Assembly: GCF_017377775.1 (NCBI RefSeq)
Contig: NZ_JAFVLN010000001.1
Coordinates: forward strand, 806,001 to 870,000
Direction: 5' to 3'
Source: Streptomyces sp. VRA16 Mangrove soil
Lineage (GTDB): Bacteria > Actinomycetota > Actinomycetes > Streptomycetales > Streptomycetaceae
DNA length: 64,000 nucleotides
In this document: positions 50,639 through 59,686 of the stretch, one piece after another
Position numbering within the stretch: the first letter of the stretch is position 1
Layout of the letters: every line of letters begins with the position of its first letter
Program-made: the position numbers and the translations under genes
Notes under the pieces: generated by a model
What the model was told of the DNA's origin: nothing
Database searches by the model: none
Seen by the model: the letters and a program-made list of their open reading frames with translations, nothing else

Positions 50639-52018
50639 ATGGGCAACGGCGCGGAGCTGCCGCGGCGGATCGGCGGCTACACCGTCGAGCGGGAACTGGG
50701 CGCGGGCGGCATGGGTACCGTCTACCTCGCCCGGTCACGGGGCGGCAGAGCCGTCGCCGTCAAGGTGGCCAGGCCCGAGTTGGCGGCGGACCCGCACTTC
50801 CGTGAGCGGTTCCGCGCCGAGGTCGAGGCCGCCCGCAGGGTCGGCGGCTTTCACACGGCCCCCGTCGTCGACGCGGACCCCGACGCGACGGCGCCCTGGC
50901 TGGCCACCGCGTACATCCCCGGCCCCACCCTCGGTGAACTGATCGACCGTCAGGGCCCCATGGCGCAGACCGAGTTGCGGTCGCTCGCGGCGGCGCTGGC
51001 CGAGGCGCTCCAGGCCGTGCACGGCTGCGGACTCGTCCACCGGGACCTGAAGCCGGGCAACATCATCATGGCCGACGACGGTCCCCGCGTTCTCGACTTC
51101 GGGATCGCACGGGCGGTGGAGTCGACACGGCTGACCGCCACCGGGACGGCCTTCGGCACCCCCGGATACCTCGCACCCGAACAGGCGCAGGGCGACGAAG
51201 TCACCGGCGCCGCCGATGTGTTCGCGCTCGGAGCGGTCCTGGTCGCGGCGGCGGGCGGCAGTGCGTTCGGCACCGGCACCCCCATGGGGCTGATGTACCG
51301 CTCGGTGCACGAGCCCGCGGATCTCTCCGCCGTCCCGGGGGAGTTGAGGCCGCTGGTCGCCGCCTGCCTGGCCAAGAACCCCGCCGACCGCCCCACCCCC
51401 GGGGCGCTCCTGGACTCCCTCGGGCCCGAGCGTGAGCCCGGTCCGGCGACCGTCGCCGACCAGCCGCCCCGGCCCGCCCCGGACCCGCACACCCTCGCGC
51501 TCGCTCCGCGCCGCACGGCACCCGTCGGCCGCGGCCGACGCCCGCTCGTCCTGCTGATCGCGGCGGCGGCCGTGGCGAGCGCACTGGCGGGAGGCTTCCT
51601 CGCCCTCAACCGGCACGGGGGCGACGACGGCAAGGCGGGCGGCGGCACGTCCGTCACCGCCTCGCCGTCCCGGCCGGCCACGTCCGCCGCCACGCCCCCG
51701 TCCGCCTCCGCGACGCCCTCCTCGCCGGCGTCGTCCGAGCCCGCGCTCCCGGCTCCCAAGGACCGCGTCACCGTCGTGGCGACCGCCGAGGACGGGCGCA
51801 GCTGGCTGTCGGTGAAGGACCACAACGGGGAACTGCTCTTCGACGGAATCCTGGAGCAGGGCCGGACGAGGACCTTCACGGACCCGAGCAAGATCGACCT
51901 GGTGCTCGGTGACGCGGGTGCCTTCCGGCTCGTCGTCAACGGACAGGAGATCGCGGACGAGTTCCGGAGCGGCCAGGTCGAGCGGCTGACCTATACCCGG
52001 GGCGACCCGGGGGCATAA
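50639..52018 (+). CDS. Membrane Ser/Thr protein kinase with RodZ-like outer domain
   Basis: 459 residues from the ATG at 50639, ten bases after GGGGAGG; the GTG at 50630 is too close to that site. Kinase motifs: GAGGMGTVYLA, VAVKVARPE, HRDLKPGNIIM, VLDFGIA and GTPGYLAPEQ (about residues 10-265). After a Pro-rich linker a single membrane helix (LVLLIAAAAVASALAGGF) leads to a Ser/Thr/Pro-rich spacer. A C-terminal domain of about 75 residues (VTVVATAEDGRSWLSVKD ... LVLGDAGAFRLVVNGQEI) resembles the DUF4115 domain of RodZ. The outside domain is thus not PASTA. The downstream membrane gene at 52046 may be a partner. Confidence 0.85.
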   Translation: MGNGAELPRRIGGYTVERELGAGGMGTVYLARSRGGRAVAVKVARPELAADPHFRERFRAEVEAARRVGGFHTAPVVDADPDATAPWLATAYIPGPTLGELIDRQGPMAQTELRSLAAALAEALQAVHGCGLVHRDLKPGNIIMADDGPRVLDFGIARAVESTRLTATGTAFGTPGYLAPEQAQGDEVTGAADVFALGAVLVAAAGGSAFGTGTPMGLMYRSVHEPADLSAVPGELRPLVAACLAKNPADRPTPGALLDSLGPEREPGPATVADQPPRPAPDPHTLALAPRRTAPVGRGRRPLVLLIAAAAVASALAGGFLALNRHGGDDGKAGGGTSVTASPSRPATSAATPPSASATPSSPASSEPALPAPKDRVTVVATAEDGRSWLSVKDHNGELLFDGILEQGRTRTFTDPSKIDLVLGDAGAFRLVVNGQEIADEFRSGQVERLTYTRGDPGA

Positions 52019-52045
52019 GCGTCCGTACGCGACGGGGAGGGCGCC

Positions 52046-52798
52046 ATGCTGGGCATCATCGGGACACTGTGGGTCGTCGGTCTGGTGCTGCTCGCCGCCG
52101 CGATCATCGGCCAGTCGATCAGCCTGGGCGGCACCGAGGTCCCGGCCCTGACCCAGCCGAAGCTGCGCTGGGCCGTGGCCGCGATCGGCGTGTTCGCGCT
52201 GATCCTCGGCGCGCTGCTCTACGGGCAGAGCCTGTCGGCCGCGGGCGGCTCGCCGCGCGGCGGGGGAGCGGTCACCGTCCCGCCGACCGCCTCGGCCCAG
52301 CCCTCACCGAGCCCGCCCCCGGCGTCCACCTCGTCCCGCCCGCCCTCGCCGACCACCGCGCCGCCCGAGCCCTCCCGCTCCGACGACACCACGGAGCCGC
52401 CGAGTGAAGCGCCCCGCACGCCCGGCCCGGCGGCCCCCGCGGTGAAGGTGCGCTGGCACGGCGCGCTCCTGCTGCGCAGCACCGGCGAACCGACCGGGTG
52501 GTGGCTCGACCAGGTGCCGCCGACGTACGCGGTGATCGGCGACCTCGGCCTCGAATGCGACTGCCACGCAGGGGAGGTCGTCGCCAACGCCATCGCGTCC
52601 TGGGAGGGCGCACGCCCGCCGACCTACCAGCAGTGCGCGGAGCTGAGCGGCCGCCTCGCGCGCCGGGCACTGGCCGTCCGCAAGGGGACGACCGCATGCC
52701 TGCGCACCTGGGAGGGGCGCCTCGGGTACGTCACCTTCACCAGCGTGCCGGGACCGTACGAGTTCAACGTGGAGGCGACCGTCTGGGACCAGGAGTGA
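52046..52798 (+). CDS. Two-helix membrane protein with extracellular Cys-containing domain
   Basis: 250 residues. Helices at about 4-27 and 42-62 leave the C terminus outside. A Pro/Ser/Thr-rich wall-spanning linker (residues about 75-125) leads to a 120-residue domain with four Cys (LECDCHAGE, QQCAEL, TACLRTW) and several Trp. I recognise no named family. It lies 27 bases after the kinase gene and may be cotranscribed and phosphorylated or sense the envelope with it. Confidence 0.6.
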   Translation: MLGIIGTLWVVGLVLLAAAIIGQSISLGGTEVPALTQPKLRWAVAAIGVFALILGALLYGQSLSAAGGSPRGGGAVTVPPTASAQPSPSPPPASTSSRPPSPTTAPPEPSRSDDTTEPPSEAPRTPGPAAPAVKVRWHGALLLRSTGEPTGWWLDQVPPTYAVIGDLGLECDCHAGEVVANAIASWEGARPPTYQQCAELSGRLARRALAVRKGTTACLRTWEGRLGYVTFTSVPGPYEFNVEATVWDQE

Positions 52799-52885
52799 CC
52801 GCCCCGTGCCCACGACACCGGTGAACTCGACACCGTTCCACCGAAGTTGACCCTCTCAGTGCTCGCCGAATGTGAAGCTGTGCCC

Positions 52886-53698
52886 ATGGATCATGAGAGC
52901 GCTGCCGTGAACGGCACCCTGCGGACGGACCGCCCGCACTCGGCCCGGGTCTGGAACTACCTGCTGGGCGGCAAGGACAACTACCCGGTCGACAGCGAGG
53001 TCGGCGACGTCATCCTGTCGACCTTCCCCGAATTCGCGGCCGTGGCACGGCTGCAGCGGGTGTTCCTCTCGCGTGCCGTCCGCCATCTGGCGGGCGAGGC
53101 CGGCATCCGGCAGTTCCTCGACATCGGCACCGGGCTGCCCACCGCCGACAACACCCACGAGGTGGCCCAGCGCATCGCCCCGGACAGCAGGATCGTCTAC
53201 GTCGACAACGACCCGCTCGTCCTGGTCCACGCCCGCGCCCTGCTGACCAGCAGCCCCGAGGGAGCGTGCGCGTACTTGTCCGAGGACGTGCGCAACCCCG
53301 AGCGGATCCTCGCCGAGGCGGCGAAGACCCTCGACTTCGACAAGCCCGTCGCCCTGACCCTGCTCGGCATCATGGGGCAGCTCTCGGACGACGACCGTCC
53401 CGCGGATCTGGTCGCCACCCTCCTGGACGCCCTGCCTTCCGGCAGCTATCTCGCCCTGAGCGACGGTGTCGACACCAACGCGGCCCTGAACACCGCCGTG
53501 ACTGCCTACAACGCGCAGTCGGCGAACACCTACCACCTGCGTTCGCCCGCGCAGATCGCGGCCTTCTTCAGGGGCCTGGACCTCGTGGAACCGGGCGTCG
53601 TGCCGCCCTCCGCCTGGCGCCCGGACGGAGCCGCGACCGCCTACGACATACAGGGCGCCGTGGACGTCGGCGTGTGCGGGGTGGCCCGCAAGCGGTGA
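52886..53698 (+). CDS. DUF574 SAM-dependent methyltransferase
   Basis: 270 residues. RVWNYLLGGKDNYPVD is the family signature near the N terminus, and QFLDIGTGLPTADNTHEVAQ is the SAM-binding loop. This family is abundant in Streptomyces and sometimes associated with secondary metabolism, with unknown substrates. The ATG at 52886 is chosen because it precedes the signature; a longer frame from 52847 has no better signal. Confidence 0.8.
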   Translation: MDHESAAVNGTLRTDRPHSARVWNYLLGGKDNYPVDSEVGDVILSTFPEFAAVARLQRVFLSRAVRHLAGEAGIRQFLDIGTGLPTADNTHEVAQRIAPDSRIVYVDNDPLVLVHARALLTSSPEGACAYLSEDVRNPERILAEAAKTLDFDKPVALTLLGIMGQLSDDDRPADLVATLLDALPSGSYLALSDGVDTNAALNTAVTAYNAQSANTYHLRSPAQIAAFFRGLDLVEPGVVPPSAWRPDGAATAYDIQGAVDVGVCGVARKR

Positions 53699-53838
53699 GT
53701 GGCCTCCCGCGACCGCCACGCGGGCGGCGCCACGAGCCGTTGCCGCAGCAGCGAGGGCACCCGCTCCCCGGCCCGTCACCCGTCACAACTCCCGGAGGAC
53801 CGTATGACGTTGCGTACGCCCGACCGACGGCCGACCGC

Positions 53839-54828
53839 ATGAGGGCCCTGCGCGTGCCGCCCCAGCCCCTGGTCGTGCGGCGCCGTGTCCCGGTGGGCGA
53901 CGGGCCCGAGCACGTCGCGCCGGACGGACGCGGGGGAGTGGTCACCGGCATCGAGGACGGCCGCATCCTGCGCGTCGGGGTGACACCGCCCTACGCCGTC
54001 GGACAGATCGGGCGGGTGCCCGGACGGCCGTTGGGGCTTGCGGTGCTGCCCGACGGCGGGCTGCTGGTGTGCGACGCCGAGGCCGGGCTGTTGCGGCTGC
54101 CGCCGGACGGCGGCCGCGCCGAGGTGCTCGCGGACCGGGTGGCCGGGCGGCCGCTGCGCGTGTGCAGCAACGTCGCCGTCGCCACGGGCGGCACCCTCTA
54201 CTTCACCTCCTCCAGCAGCCGCAACCCGCTCTCCCACTGGCGGGCCGACCTGACGGGACGCACCGCCACGGGCCGCCTGATGCGGCTTGAGCCCGGTGGG
54301 GAACCCGAAGTCCTCGCCGACGGGCTGGAGTTCGCGAACGGGGTCGTGCTCTCCGAGGACGGCACGCATCTCGTCGTAGCCGAGACGGGGGCACGTCGGC
54401 TCCTGTGCCACTGGCTGACCGGGCCGCGCGCCGGAGAGACGGAAAGGTGGCGGGACCGGCTGCCCGGCTACCCGGACAACCTCACCACCAGCCCCTCGGG
54501 AGACGTCTGGGTGGCACTCGCCGCACCCGTCAACCCTCTTCTGGAATCGGCCCGTCGACTGCCCCGGCACGCCCGCGGCGCGGCGGCGGCGGCCGCACAA
54601 CGGGTCCGGCCGCCGCTGCCGCGGGTGGCCCGTGTCCTCGCGTTCGCCCCGACCGGAGAGATCCGCCACGACCTGCGGCGCACCGGCATCGGCTGCCGCA
54701 TGATCACCAGTGTCGCCGAGACCGCCGGCGTGCTGGTCCTCGGCAGTCTGATGGAGCGTCATCTCACGGTGTGCGAACCGCCCCTGCCCGTCCCCCGGGA
54801 CGACGAGGCCCCGGCGGACGGGCACTGA
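53839..54828 (+). CDS. SMP-30/strictosidine-synthase-like beta-propeller protein
   Basis: 329 residues. Repeating propeller segments are GPEHVAPDGRGGVVTGIEDGRI, PLGLAVLPDGGLLVCDAEAG, NVAVATGGTLYFTSSSS, LEFANGVVLSEDGTHLVVAETG and LTTSPSGDVWVALAAP. The fold hydrolyses lactones or phosphotriesters, or in plants condenses amines and aldehydes. The substrate is unknown. The ATG at 53839 overlaps the stop of a 12-codon frame (53804-53842) that has its own GGAGG, so the start may be coupled to that mini-ORF. Confidence 0.7.
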   Translation: MRALRVPPQPLVVRRRVPVGDGPEHVAPDGRGGVVTGIEDGRILRVGVTPPYAVGQIGRVPGRPLGLAVLPDGGLLVCDAEAGLLRLPPDGGRAEVLADRVAGRPLRVCSNVAVATGGTLYFTSSSSRNPLSHWRADLTGRTATGRLMRLEPGGEPEVLADGLEFANGVVLSEDGTHLVVAETGARRLLCHWLTGPRAGETERWRDRLPGYPDNLTTSPSGDVWVALAAPVNPLLESARRLPRHARGAAAAAAQRVRPPLPRVARVLAFAPTGEIRHDLRRTGIGCRMITSVAETAGVLVLGSLMERHLTVCEPPLPVPRDDEAPADGH

Positions 54829-54838
54829 CCTCGGTCAG
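54825..54838. terminator. Hairpin joining convergent stop codons (SMP-30-like / DLH)
   Basis: CTGACC (54825-54830) pairs with GGTCAG (54833-54838). TGA at 54826-54828 and TCA at 54835-54837 lie in opposite arms. Confidence 0.5.
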
Positions 54839-55578
54839 GATCCCGCGCGCTCGACCAGCGTGCGCCGCAGCAGGGGCAGCAGCCGCTCCCAGTGCCGTCG
54901 CAGCCCGTCGGCGTCGAAGGCCTGGGTGTCGGACATGGTGAAGCCGTGGACGGTGCCCGGGTAGATCTCCGAGATGTGCCGGACCCCCGCCGCGTCCAAC
55001 GCGGAGTTGAGCTCGTCGAGGGCCTCCGGCGTCAGATCGGTCGCGGCATGACCGAAGTGCGCCTCGGCGGTGAGCGTGCCGAAGGACTCGGGCCCGTCGG
55101 CGCCCACCGGGGCGTGGAACGCGGCGAGCGCGGCCACCCGGTCGGGATGGGCCGTGGCGGTGCGCAGCGCCAGCAGGCCGCCGATGCAGTAGCCGGTGAC
55201 CGCGACCGGCCCGTCGGTGACCTCGGGCTGCGCCGTGAGATACGCGAGGAACGCCTCGGCGTCGCTCAGGGTGCGCTCGACGGTGTGCGCCGCGACCAGG
55301 GGCATGACCTGAGCCATGACCGCCGGCCGGTCCTCCTCCCCGATGAACGCGGGAAGCGCGACCACCGGTGCCCGGCCGTGCCGGTAGAAGAAGTTGGGGA
55401 CGAGCACGTAGTACCCGTGCCTGGCGAGTTCGCGGGCCAACTCCCGCACCACGGAGCGGAGTCCGAGACCGTCCGCGTACATCAGCACCCCGGGGTGCCG
55501 CTCGCCGTTGTCGGGAAGAACGGCGAACGCGTCGGCCTGTCCGTCGGCGGTGGGAATCTGCAGTGTCTTGGTGAGCAA
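54835..55578 (-). CDS. Dienelactone hydrolase family protein
   Basis: 247 residues from a TTG at 55578 with AGGAAG four bases upstream; an ATG 99 bases further upstream would add a non-homologous tail. Cys nucleophile elbow GYCIGG, oxyanion region GVLMYADGLGLR, and PGTVHGFTMSDT with the catalytic His are all in place. The family opens dienelactones or related lactone/ester bonds. It shares a stop-codon hairpin with the propeller gene. Confidence 0.8.
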   Translation of the reverse strand: MLTKTLQIPTADGQADAFAVLPDNGERHPGVLMYADGLGLRSVVRELARELARHGYYVLVPNFFYRHGRAPVVALPAFIGEEDRPAVMAQVMPLVAAHTVERTLSDAEAFLAYLTAQPEVTDGPVAVTGYCIGGLLALRTATAHPDRVAALAAFHAPVGADGPESFGTLTAEAHFGHAATDLTPEALDELNSALDAAGVRHISEIYPGTVHGFTMSDTQAFDADGLRRHWERLLPLLRRTLVERAGS

Positions 55579-55737
55579 GGAACTTCCTGTCGTGTCGAGG
55601 AGGTTGAGCAGAACCCTTGGTCGACACGACGGAGGCGGAGCCCGCGCGGCGCTCAGTGAGGCACCGGGTCGCCGCATCGTGAGTGGCGCAAGGCCGTCCC
55701 GGTCGTCATGGCGGTGAGCCTAGCCGACCGCGCCGGT

Positions 55738-56559
55738 TCAGGCCGCCTCGACCCGGTCGCGGACCCGGGCACAGCTGCGGGCGATGAGACGCGACACGTG
55801 CATCTGGGAGATCTTGAACCGCTCGGCGATCCTGGACTGGGTCATGTCCTCGAAGAACCGCAGATACAGGATGGCGCGCTCGCGCTCCGGCAGTTCGCGC
55901 AGTCCCGCCTTCACGGCCTCACGGTCCACGACGATGTCGTACGCCGGGTCCTGCGCGCCCAGCGTGTCGGTGAGGCTGAACCCGTCCCCGTTCGCGTCGA
56001 ACTGCGTGTCCAGGGACAGCGCGCTGTAGCTCTCCAGCGCCTCCAGGCCCTCACGGACCTGGTCCGTGCTGAGCCGGGTGCGCTCGGCGAGCGCCGCGAG
56101 GGACGGCTCACCCTGCACCTCGGGACCGTTCATCAGGTCGCGGCGCGCGACCCGCACCTTGTTGCGAAGCTCCTGGACGCGCCGGGGCACGCGCACGTCC
56201 CACATCCGGTCGCGGAAATGGCGTCGCAGCTCACCGGTGATGGTGGGCACCGCATAGCTCTCGAACGCGCCACGGTCCGGCTGGTAGCGGCGCACGGCCT
56301 TGAGGAGCCCCATGGCGGCGATCTGCTGCAGGTCCTCCAGGCTCTCGCCCTTGTTGCGGAAGCGGCCCGCGATGCGGTGCGCCATCGGCAGCCAGGACTC
56401 GACGAGCCGGGCTATGAGCGCCTGACGCTCCTCGCCCTCGGGCAGCGTCACGAGCCGGGCGAACTGCGCAGCCGTCGCGGGCGCGTCGTCGTGCGGGTGA
56501 CGGGTCGGGGTGGCGGGCGCCGTGGCGGTGGACGTCTGTGCGGCGTGAGAAGTAGGCAT
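55738..56559 (-). CDS. RNA polymerase sigma factor of the SigB/SigF/SigG type
   Basis: 273 residues. Region 2 (AHRIAGRFRNKGESLEDLQQIAAMGLLKAV ... TITGELRRHFRDRMWDVRVPRR) and region 4 (LPERERAILYLRFFEDMTQSRIAERFKISQMHVSRLIARS) are complete; there is no region 1.1. GAGGAT lies seven bases before the ATG. A GGGTAC hexamer on the minus strand (56695-56690) could be a SigB-type -10 but has a -35 spacing one base too long. It follows the STAS gene on the same strand, so a partner-switching control is likely. Confidence 0.88.
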   Translation of the reverse strand: MPTSHAAQTSTATAPATPTRHPHDDAPATAAQFARLVTLPEGEERQALIARLVESWLPMAHRIAGRFRNKGESLEDLQQIAAMGLLKAVRRYQPDRGAFESYAVPTITGELRRHFRDRMWDVRVPRRVQELRNKVRVARRDLMNGPEVQGEPSLAALAERTRLSTDQVREGLEALESYSALSLDTQFDANGDGFSLTDTLGAQDPAYDIVVDREAVKAGLRELPERERAILYLRFFEDMTQSRIAERFKISQMHVSRLIARSCARVRDRVEAA

Positions 56560-56806
56560 CAGCGATCCTCGGGGGCAGTCAGCAGTGGCGGCGGGCCGAC
56601 CCGACTCCCTTGTAGGCAGGGCAGTCGACGAACGGTCCCGATGGCGCGCCTCCGGTCCGAAGCACGGGATCCGCTTGCCCGGGGCGTTCGTACCCAAACA
56701 GGGCGGACACGGATCCGGGGGAACGGACGTGAATCGGGGAGAACCGGGCCGTGCCGGGGAGCACGCTCGCCGGACGGACGCACGGCTCCCGGACCGCGGG
56801 TACCAC

Positions 56807-57160
56807 TCAGCCGTCGGTCTGTGCGGCGGCCACCGCGGCCGTGACATCGGCGTGCATCTCGAACACCTCGGCCGTGCCGGTGAGTTCCAGCACCCGCAGC
56901 ATCTGCGCGGGCACGTCCACGAGCATCAGACGCCGCCACGCCCGTGCGTTCAGCAGATGGTTGAGCAGCGAGGAGTCGGCGAAGCGCAGGTCGCCCAGGT
57001 CCATGACGAGCGGTCCGGGCTGTTCGCGCAGCCCCTGCGCGGTCGCCTCGGCCAGGGCGTCGAGGGCGGTGCAGTCGACGTCACCCGAGACCTCGATCAA
57101 CCAGATCGGGCCGTGCTGACCGGAATGGATGACAGGGGGGTGTTCATCGGCGGGCTGCAT
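56807..57160 (-). CDS. STAS-domain anti-sigma factor antagonist
   Basis: 117 residues. LVMDLGDLRFADSSLLNHLL is the STAS signature, with the phosphorylatable Ser in DSS. Antagonists of this type bind unphosphorylated to RsbW-like kinases and free the sigma factor. The RsbW-like ATPase in this window is at 59687, 2.5 kb away, and two sigma factors flank this gene. It lies upstream of the sigma gene at 55738 on the same strand with a 247-base gap. Confidence 0.82.
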   Translation of the reverse strand: MQPADEHPPVIHSGQHGPIWLIEVSGDVDCTALDALAEATAQGLREQPGPLVMDLGDLRFADSSLLNHLLNARAWRRLMLVDVPAQMLRVLELTGTAEVFEMHADVTAAVAAAQTDG

Positions 57161-57438
57161 GAGTACGTACGACCTCGTGACACGGTGAAGGCGGGCAGGA
57201 TCGGCCGTCGGCCCACCGCATGTCGCCGTCCGGAACGGCGCGGGGCGCGCACAGCCGTCGCGCCTGCTGTCCCAAGCGCCGCGTTCACCTTAGCCGACCC
57301 CTGTTCGTGAGAGGCGGCGGCGGTTCCGCCACCTGCGCGAACGACCACGCCAGGACCGTGGAGCCCGCACTCCGCAGAGCCGGTCGGCCCGGACAGGACT
57401 CGCCGGGGAGTTTCCCGAACTACCTTGACGATCATTGT
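57161..57438. other. Divergent intergenic region between the STAS and sigma genes
   Basis: 278 bases with no open frame of note. It must hold the STAS promoter (minus) and the upstream part of the sigma promoter (plus). No GTACCC/ATACCC SigB-like element was found for the STAS gene. Confidence 0.4.
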
Positions 57439-57463
57439 GAATGCTTGCCGACTTCGGGGGTAC
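57439..57463 (+). promoter_or_regulatory. SigB-class promoter of the sigma gene at 57509
   Basis: GAAT (57439-57442) and GGGTAC (57458-57463) are separated by 15 bases, matching the Streptomyces SigB-regulon form GNNT-N14-16-GGGTAC/T. Transcription would start 40 bases or so before the ATG, leaving space for the AGAGGGGG ribosome binding site at 57493-57500. Confidence 0.75.
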
Positions 57464-57508
57464 AGGAGGGAACGTCGCAGCTCAGCCACCGCAGAGGGGG
57501 ACACACTC

Positions 57509-58378
57509 ATGATCGCCGTGACGGCACACGAGCAGAACGCGCAGGCCGCACCGAGCACAGCGCAGGAGCTTGTGGACCGCGCGTACGCCGACCCCACGTC
57601 CATCGCGCCCAAGGACGCGAGGGCCGTGGGCAAGCATTTCTTCGATCGGCTGACCCGCCTTGAGGAGGGCACGCACGAGTACCAGTACGTGCGCAACGTG
57701 CTGATCGAGATGAACCTCTCTCTCGTGCAGTACGCGGCCTCGCGCTTCAAGCACCGCGGGCCGCAGGAGATGGAGGACATCGTCCAGGTCGGCACGATCG
57801 GCCTGATCAAGGCGATCGACCGGTTCGAGCTGACCCGCGAGGTCGAGTTCACCTCGTTCGCCGTCCCGTACATCACCGGTGAGATCAAGCGGTTCTTCCG
57901 TGACACCACCTGGGCCGTGCACGTGCCGCGCCGCCTCCAGGAGGCCCGGGTCGAGCTGGCCAGGGCCACCGACGAACTGCGCAGCCGTCTGGGCCGTTCC
58001 CCGACGACACAGGAGCTCTCGGAGCTGATGCAGCTCGACCCGGGTGAGGTCGCCGAGGTGCAGAAGGCGGTCAACGGCTACAACGCCGTGTCGCTCGACG
58101 CCGCGGTGATGGGCAAGGACGACGAGTCCGAGACCGCCCTCGCCGACTTCATCGGCTTCGACGAGGAACGCTTCGAACTCGTCGAGAACTTCCACGCGTT
58201 GGCGCCGATCGTCGCGGACCTGAGCGAGCGAGATCGGCAGCTGGTCCATCTCCGGTTCGTGGAGGAGCGGACGCAGCAGCAGATCGCCGACGTGCTGGGC
58301 TGCTCGCAGATGCACGTCTCACGGCTCATCTCCCGTGTGCTGGCCAAGCTGCGCAGCGCCCTGATGACCACGTCGTAG
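57509..58378 (+). CDS. RNA polymerase sigma factor, SigB type
   Basis: 289 residues from the ATG at 57509. Region 2 (EMNLSLVQYAASRFKHRGPQEMEDIVQVGTIGLIKAI), region 3 and region 4 (DRQLVHLRFVEERTQQQIADVLGCSQMHVSRLISRVL) are complete. An N-terminal extension of about 45 residues is longer than in the neighbour at 55738. The promoter GAAT-N15-GGGTAC suggests activation by a SigB-like factor, possibly itself. No anti-sigma gene is adjacent. Confidence 0.9.
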   Translation: MIAVTAHEQNAQAAPSTAQELVDRAYADPTSIAPKDARAVGKHFFDRLTRLEEGTHEYQYVRNVLIEMNLSLVQYAASRFKHRGPQEMEDIVQVGTIGLIKAIDRFELTREVEFTSFAVPYITGEIKRFFRDTTWAVHVPRRLQEARVELARATDELRSRLGRSPTTQELSELMQLDPGEVAEVQKAVNGYNAVSLDAAVMGKDDESETALADFIGFDEERFELVENFHALAPIVADLSERDRQLVHLRFVEERTQQQIADVLGCSQMHVSRLISRVLAKLRSALMTTS

Positions 58379-58389
58379 CCGTCACAGCG

Positions 58390-59508
58390 TCACAGGCCCC
58401 CATGGGTGCGCCGCACGCAGTCCGCGACCACGTCGCGCAGGCTGCCGGTGCGGCGCATCACGGCGCGTTGGACGACGGCGCCGTTGCCCTCGCGCAGCAG
58501 CCGCGTCAGCCGCTCGCGGGCCTCGTCGAAGTCACCCGCGTCGTCCAGTGCGGGCCGCACGTGCTCCAGCAGGGACCGGGCGGCCTGGGCGGCGGGCACC
58601 GGACGCATGTCCAGCGGGCTCACCAGCTCGCCGTCGAGGCCCGAGCGGCCGGCCCGCCAGGTCGCGAGCCGCAGCAGCGTCACCGGGTGCGGCGGAGCGG
58701 GCTCCCCGGCCCGCCACGCGCGTGCCGCCGTCTCGACCAGTCCGCGGACGAGCATGGCATGCAGCACCGTCGTCGACGGTTCGAGGCAGACGTCGGCGAC
58801 GCGCACCTCGACGGTGGGGTGATCCGCGGAGAGCCGGGCGTCGAAGTAGACCATTCCCGGATCCCGCAGGACACCGCTGGCGACCATCGCGCGGATCTGC
58901 TCGTGGTAATCGGCCGCGTCGGCGAAGAGCTCGACGGGGCCCGCGGAGGGCCAGCGGCCCCACACTCGGCTGCGGTAGCTGCTGTATCCGGAGTCCTTGC
59001 CCTGCCAGAAGGGCGAGTTGGCGCTCAGCGCGGTCAGCACGGACAGCCAGGGACGGATCCGGTTGAGCACCGCCACGCCCTCCTCGTCGGAGTCCACGGA
59101 GACATGCACGTGGCAGCCGCACGTGAGCTGCTCCTGCGTGGTGATGCCGTACTCGTCGGTGAGCCACCGGTACCGGGGACCCGTACCGACGGTGGGGTTC
59201 ACCGGCAGCGGCGACGTGGCCAGGGCGACCGCTGCCGCGCCGACGCGGTCGGCGTGCTCCGCGGCGGCCGTGCGCCGGCGGACGATCTCCTCGGAGAGCT
59301 CCGCCGTCGACCGGTGCGGACGCGTGTTGAACTCCAGCTGTTCGCGATGGAGTTCGGCCTCGAAAGAGCCGGTCGTGGTGTCACCGGCGGCGCCTTCGCC
59401 CTCGTCGTCGCGGTCGGCCATCGCAAGCACCGCACCCGACAGGGCCTGCGGCTCGCCGCTCTCGCGGTCGACGAGCAGCAGTTCCTCCTCCACACCTACA
59501 CTGCGCAT
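58390..59508 (-). CDS. Glutamate-cysteine ligase family 2 (YbdK-type carboxylate-amine ligase)
   Basis: 372 residues. MRSVGVEEELLLVDRESGEP at the N terminus, LTCGCHVHVSVDS with the metal-binding His pair, and FDARLSADHPTVEVRVADV define the YbdK/GCS2 family. Members join glutamate to cysteine or related amines using ATP; the physiological product in actinomycetes is uncertain since mycothiol is the main thiol. Placement inside the sigma/stress island fits a redox or stress role. Confidence 0.85.
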   Translation of the reverse strand: MRSVGVEEELLLVDRESGEPQALSGAVLAMADRDDEGEGAAGDTTTGSFEAELHREQLEFNTRPHRSTAELSEEIVRRRTAAAEHADRVGAAAVALATSPLPVNPTVGTGPRYRWLTDEYGITTQEQLTCGCHVHVSVDSDEEGVAVLNRIRPWLSVLTALSANSPFWQGKDSGYSSYRSRVWGRWPSAGPVELFADAADYHEQIRAMVASGVLRDPGMVYFDARLSADHPTVEVRVADVCLEPSTTVLHAMLVRGLVETAARAWRAGEPAPPHPVTLLRLATWRAGRSGLDGELVSPLDMRPVPAAQAARSLLEHVRPALDDAGDFDEARERLTRLLREGNGAVVQRAVMRRTGSLRDVVADCVRRTHGGL

Positions 59509-59686
59509 TCGTCACGACTCCCGTTGTTTGTCCTCTATGTTGAGGTGCAGGTGTCCCGTCGGCCACTCGCCGAAACCGAGCGGGGAAGGCGCCGCGCGTC
59601 CTCGGGTGTGACGCTCGGTCGTGGAGTCTGTGAGGATCATGAGGAACAGACGTACGGATGTGGCCGAATGAGAGCGGGATGAGAGA

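Noticed and set aside
56796..56812. GGGTAC on the plus strand as a second SigB-type promoter
   Set aside because: It overlaps the 3' end of the STAS gene and points toward no plus-strand start within reach.
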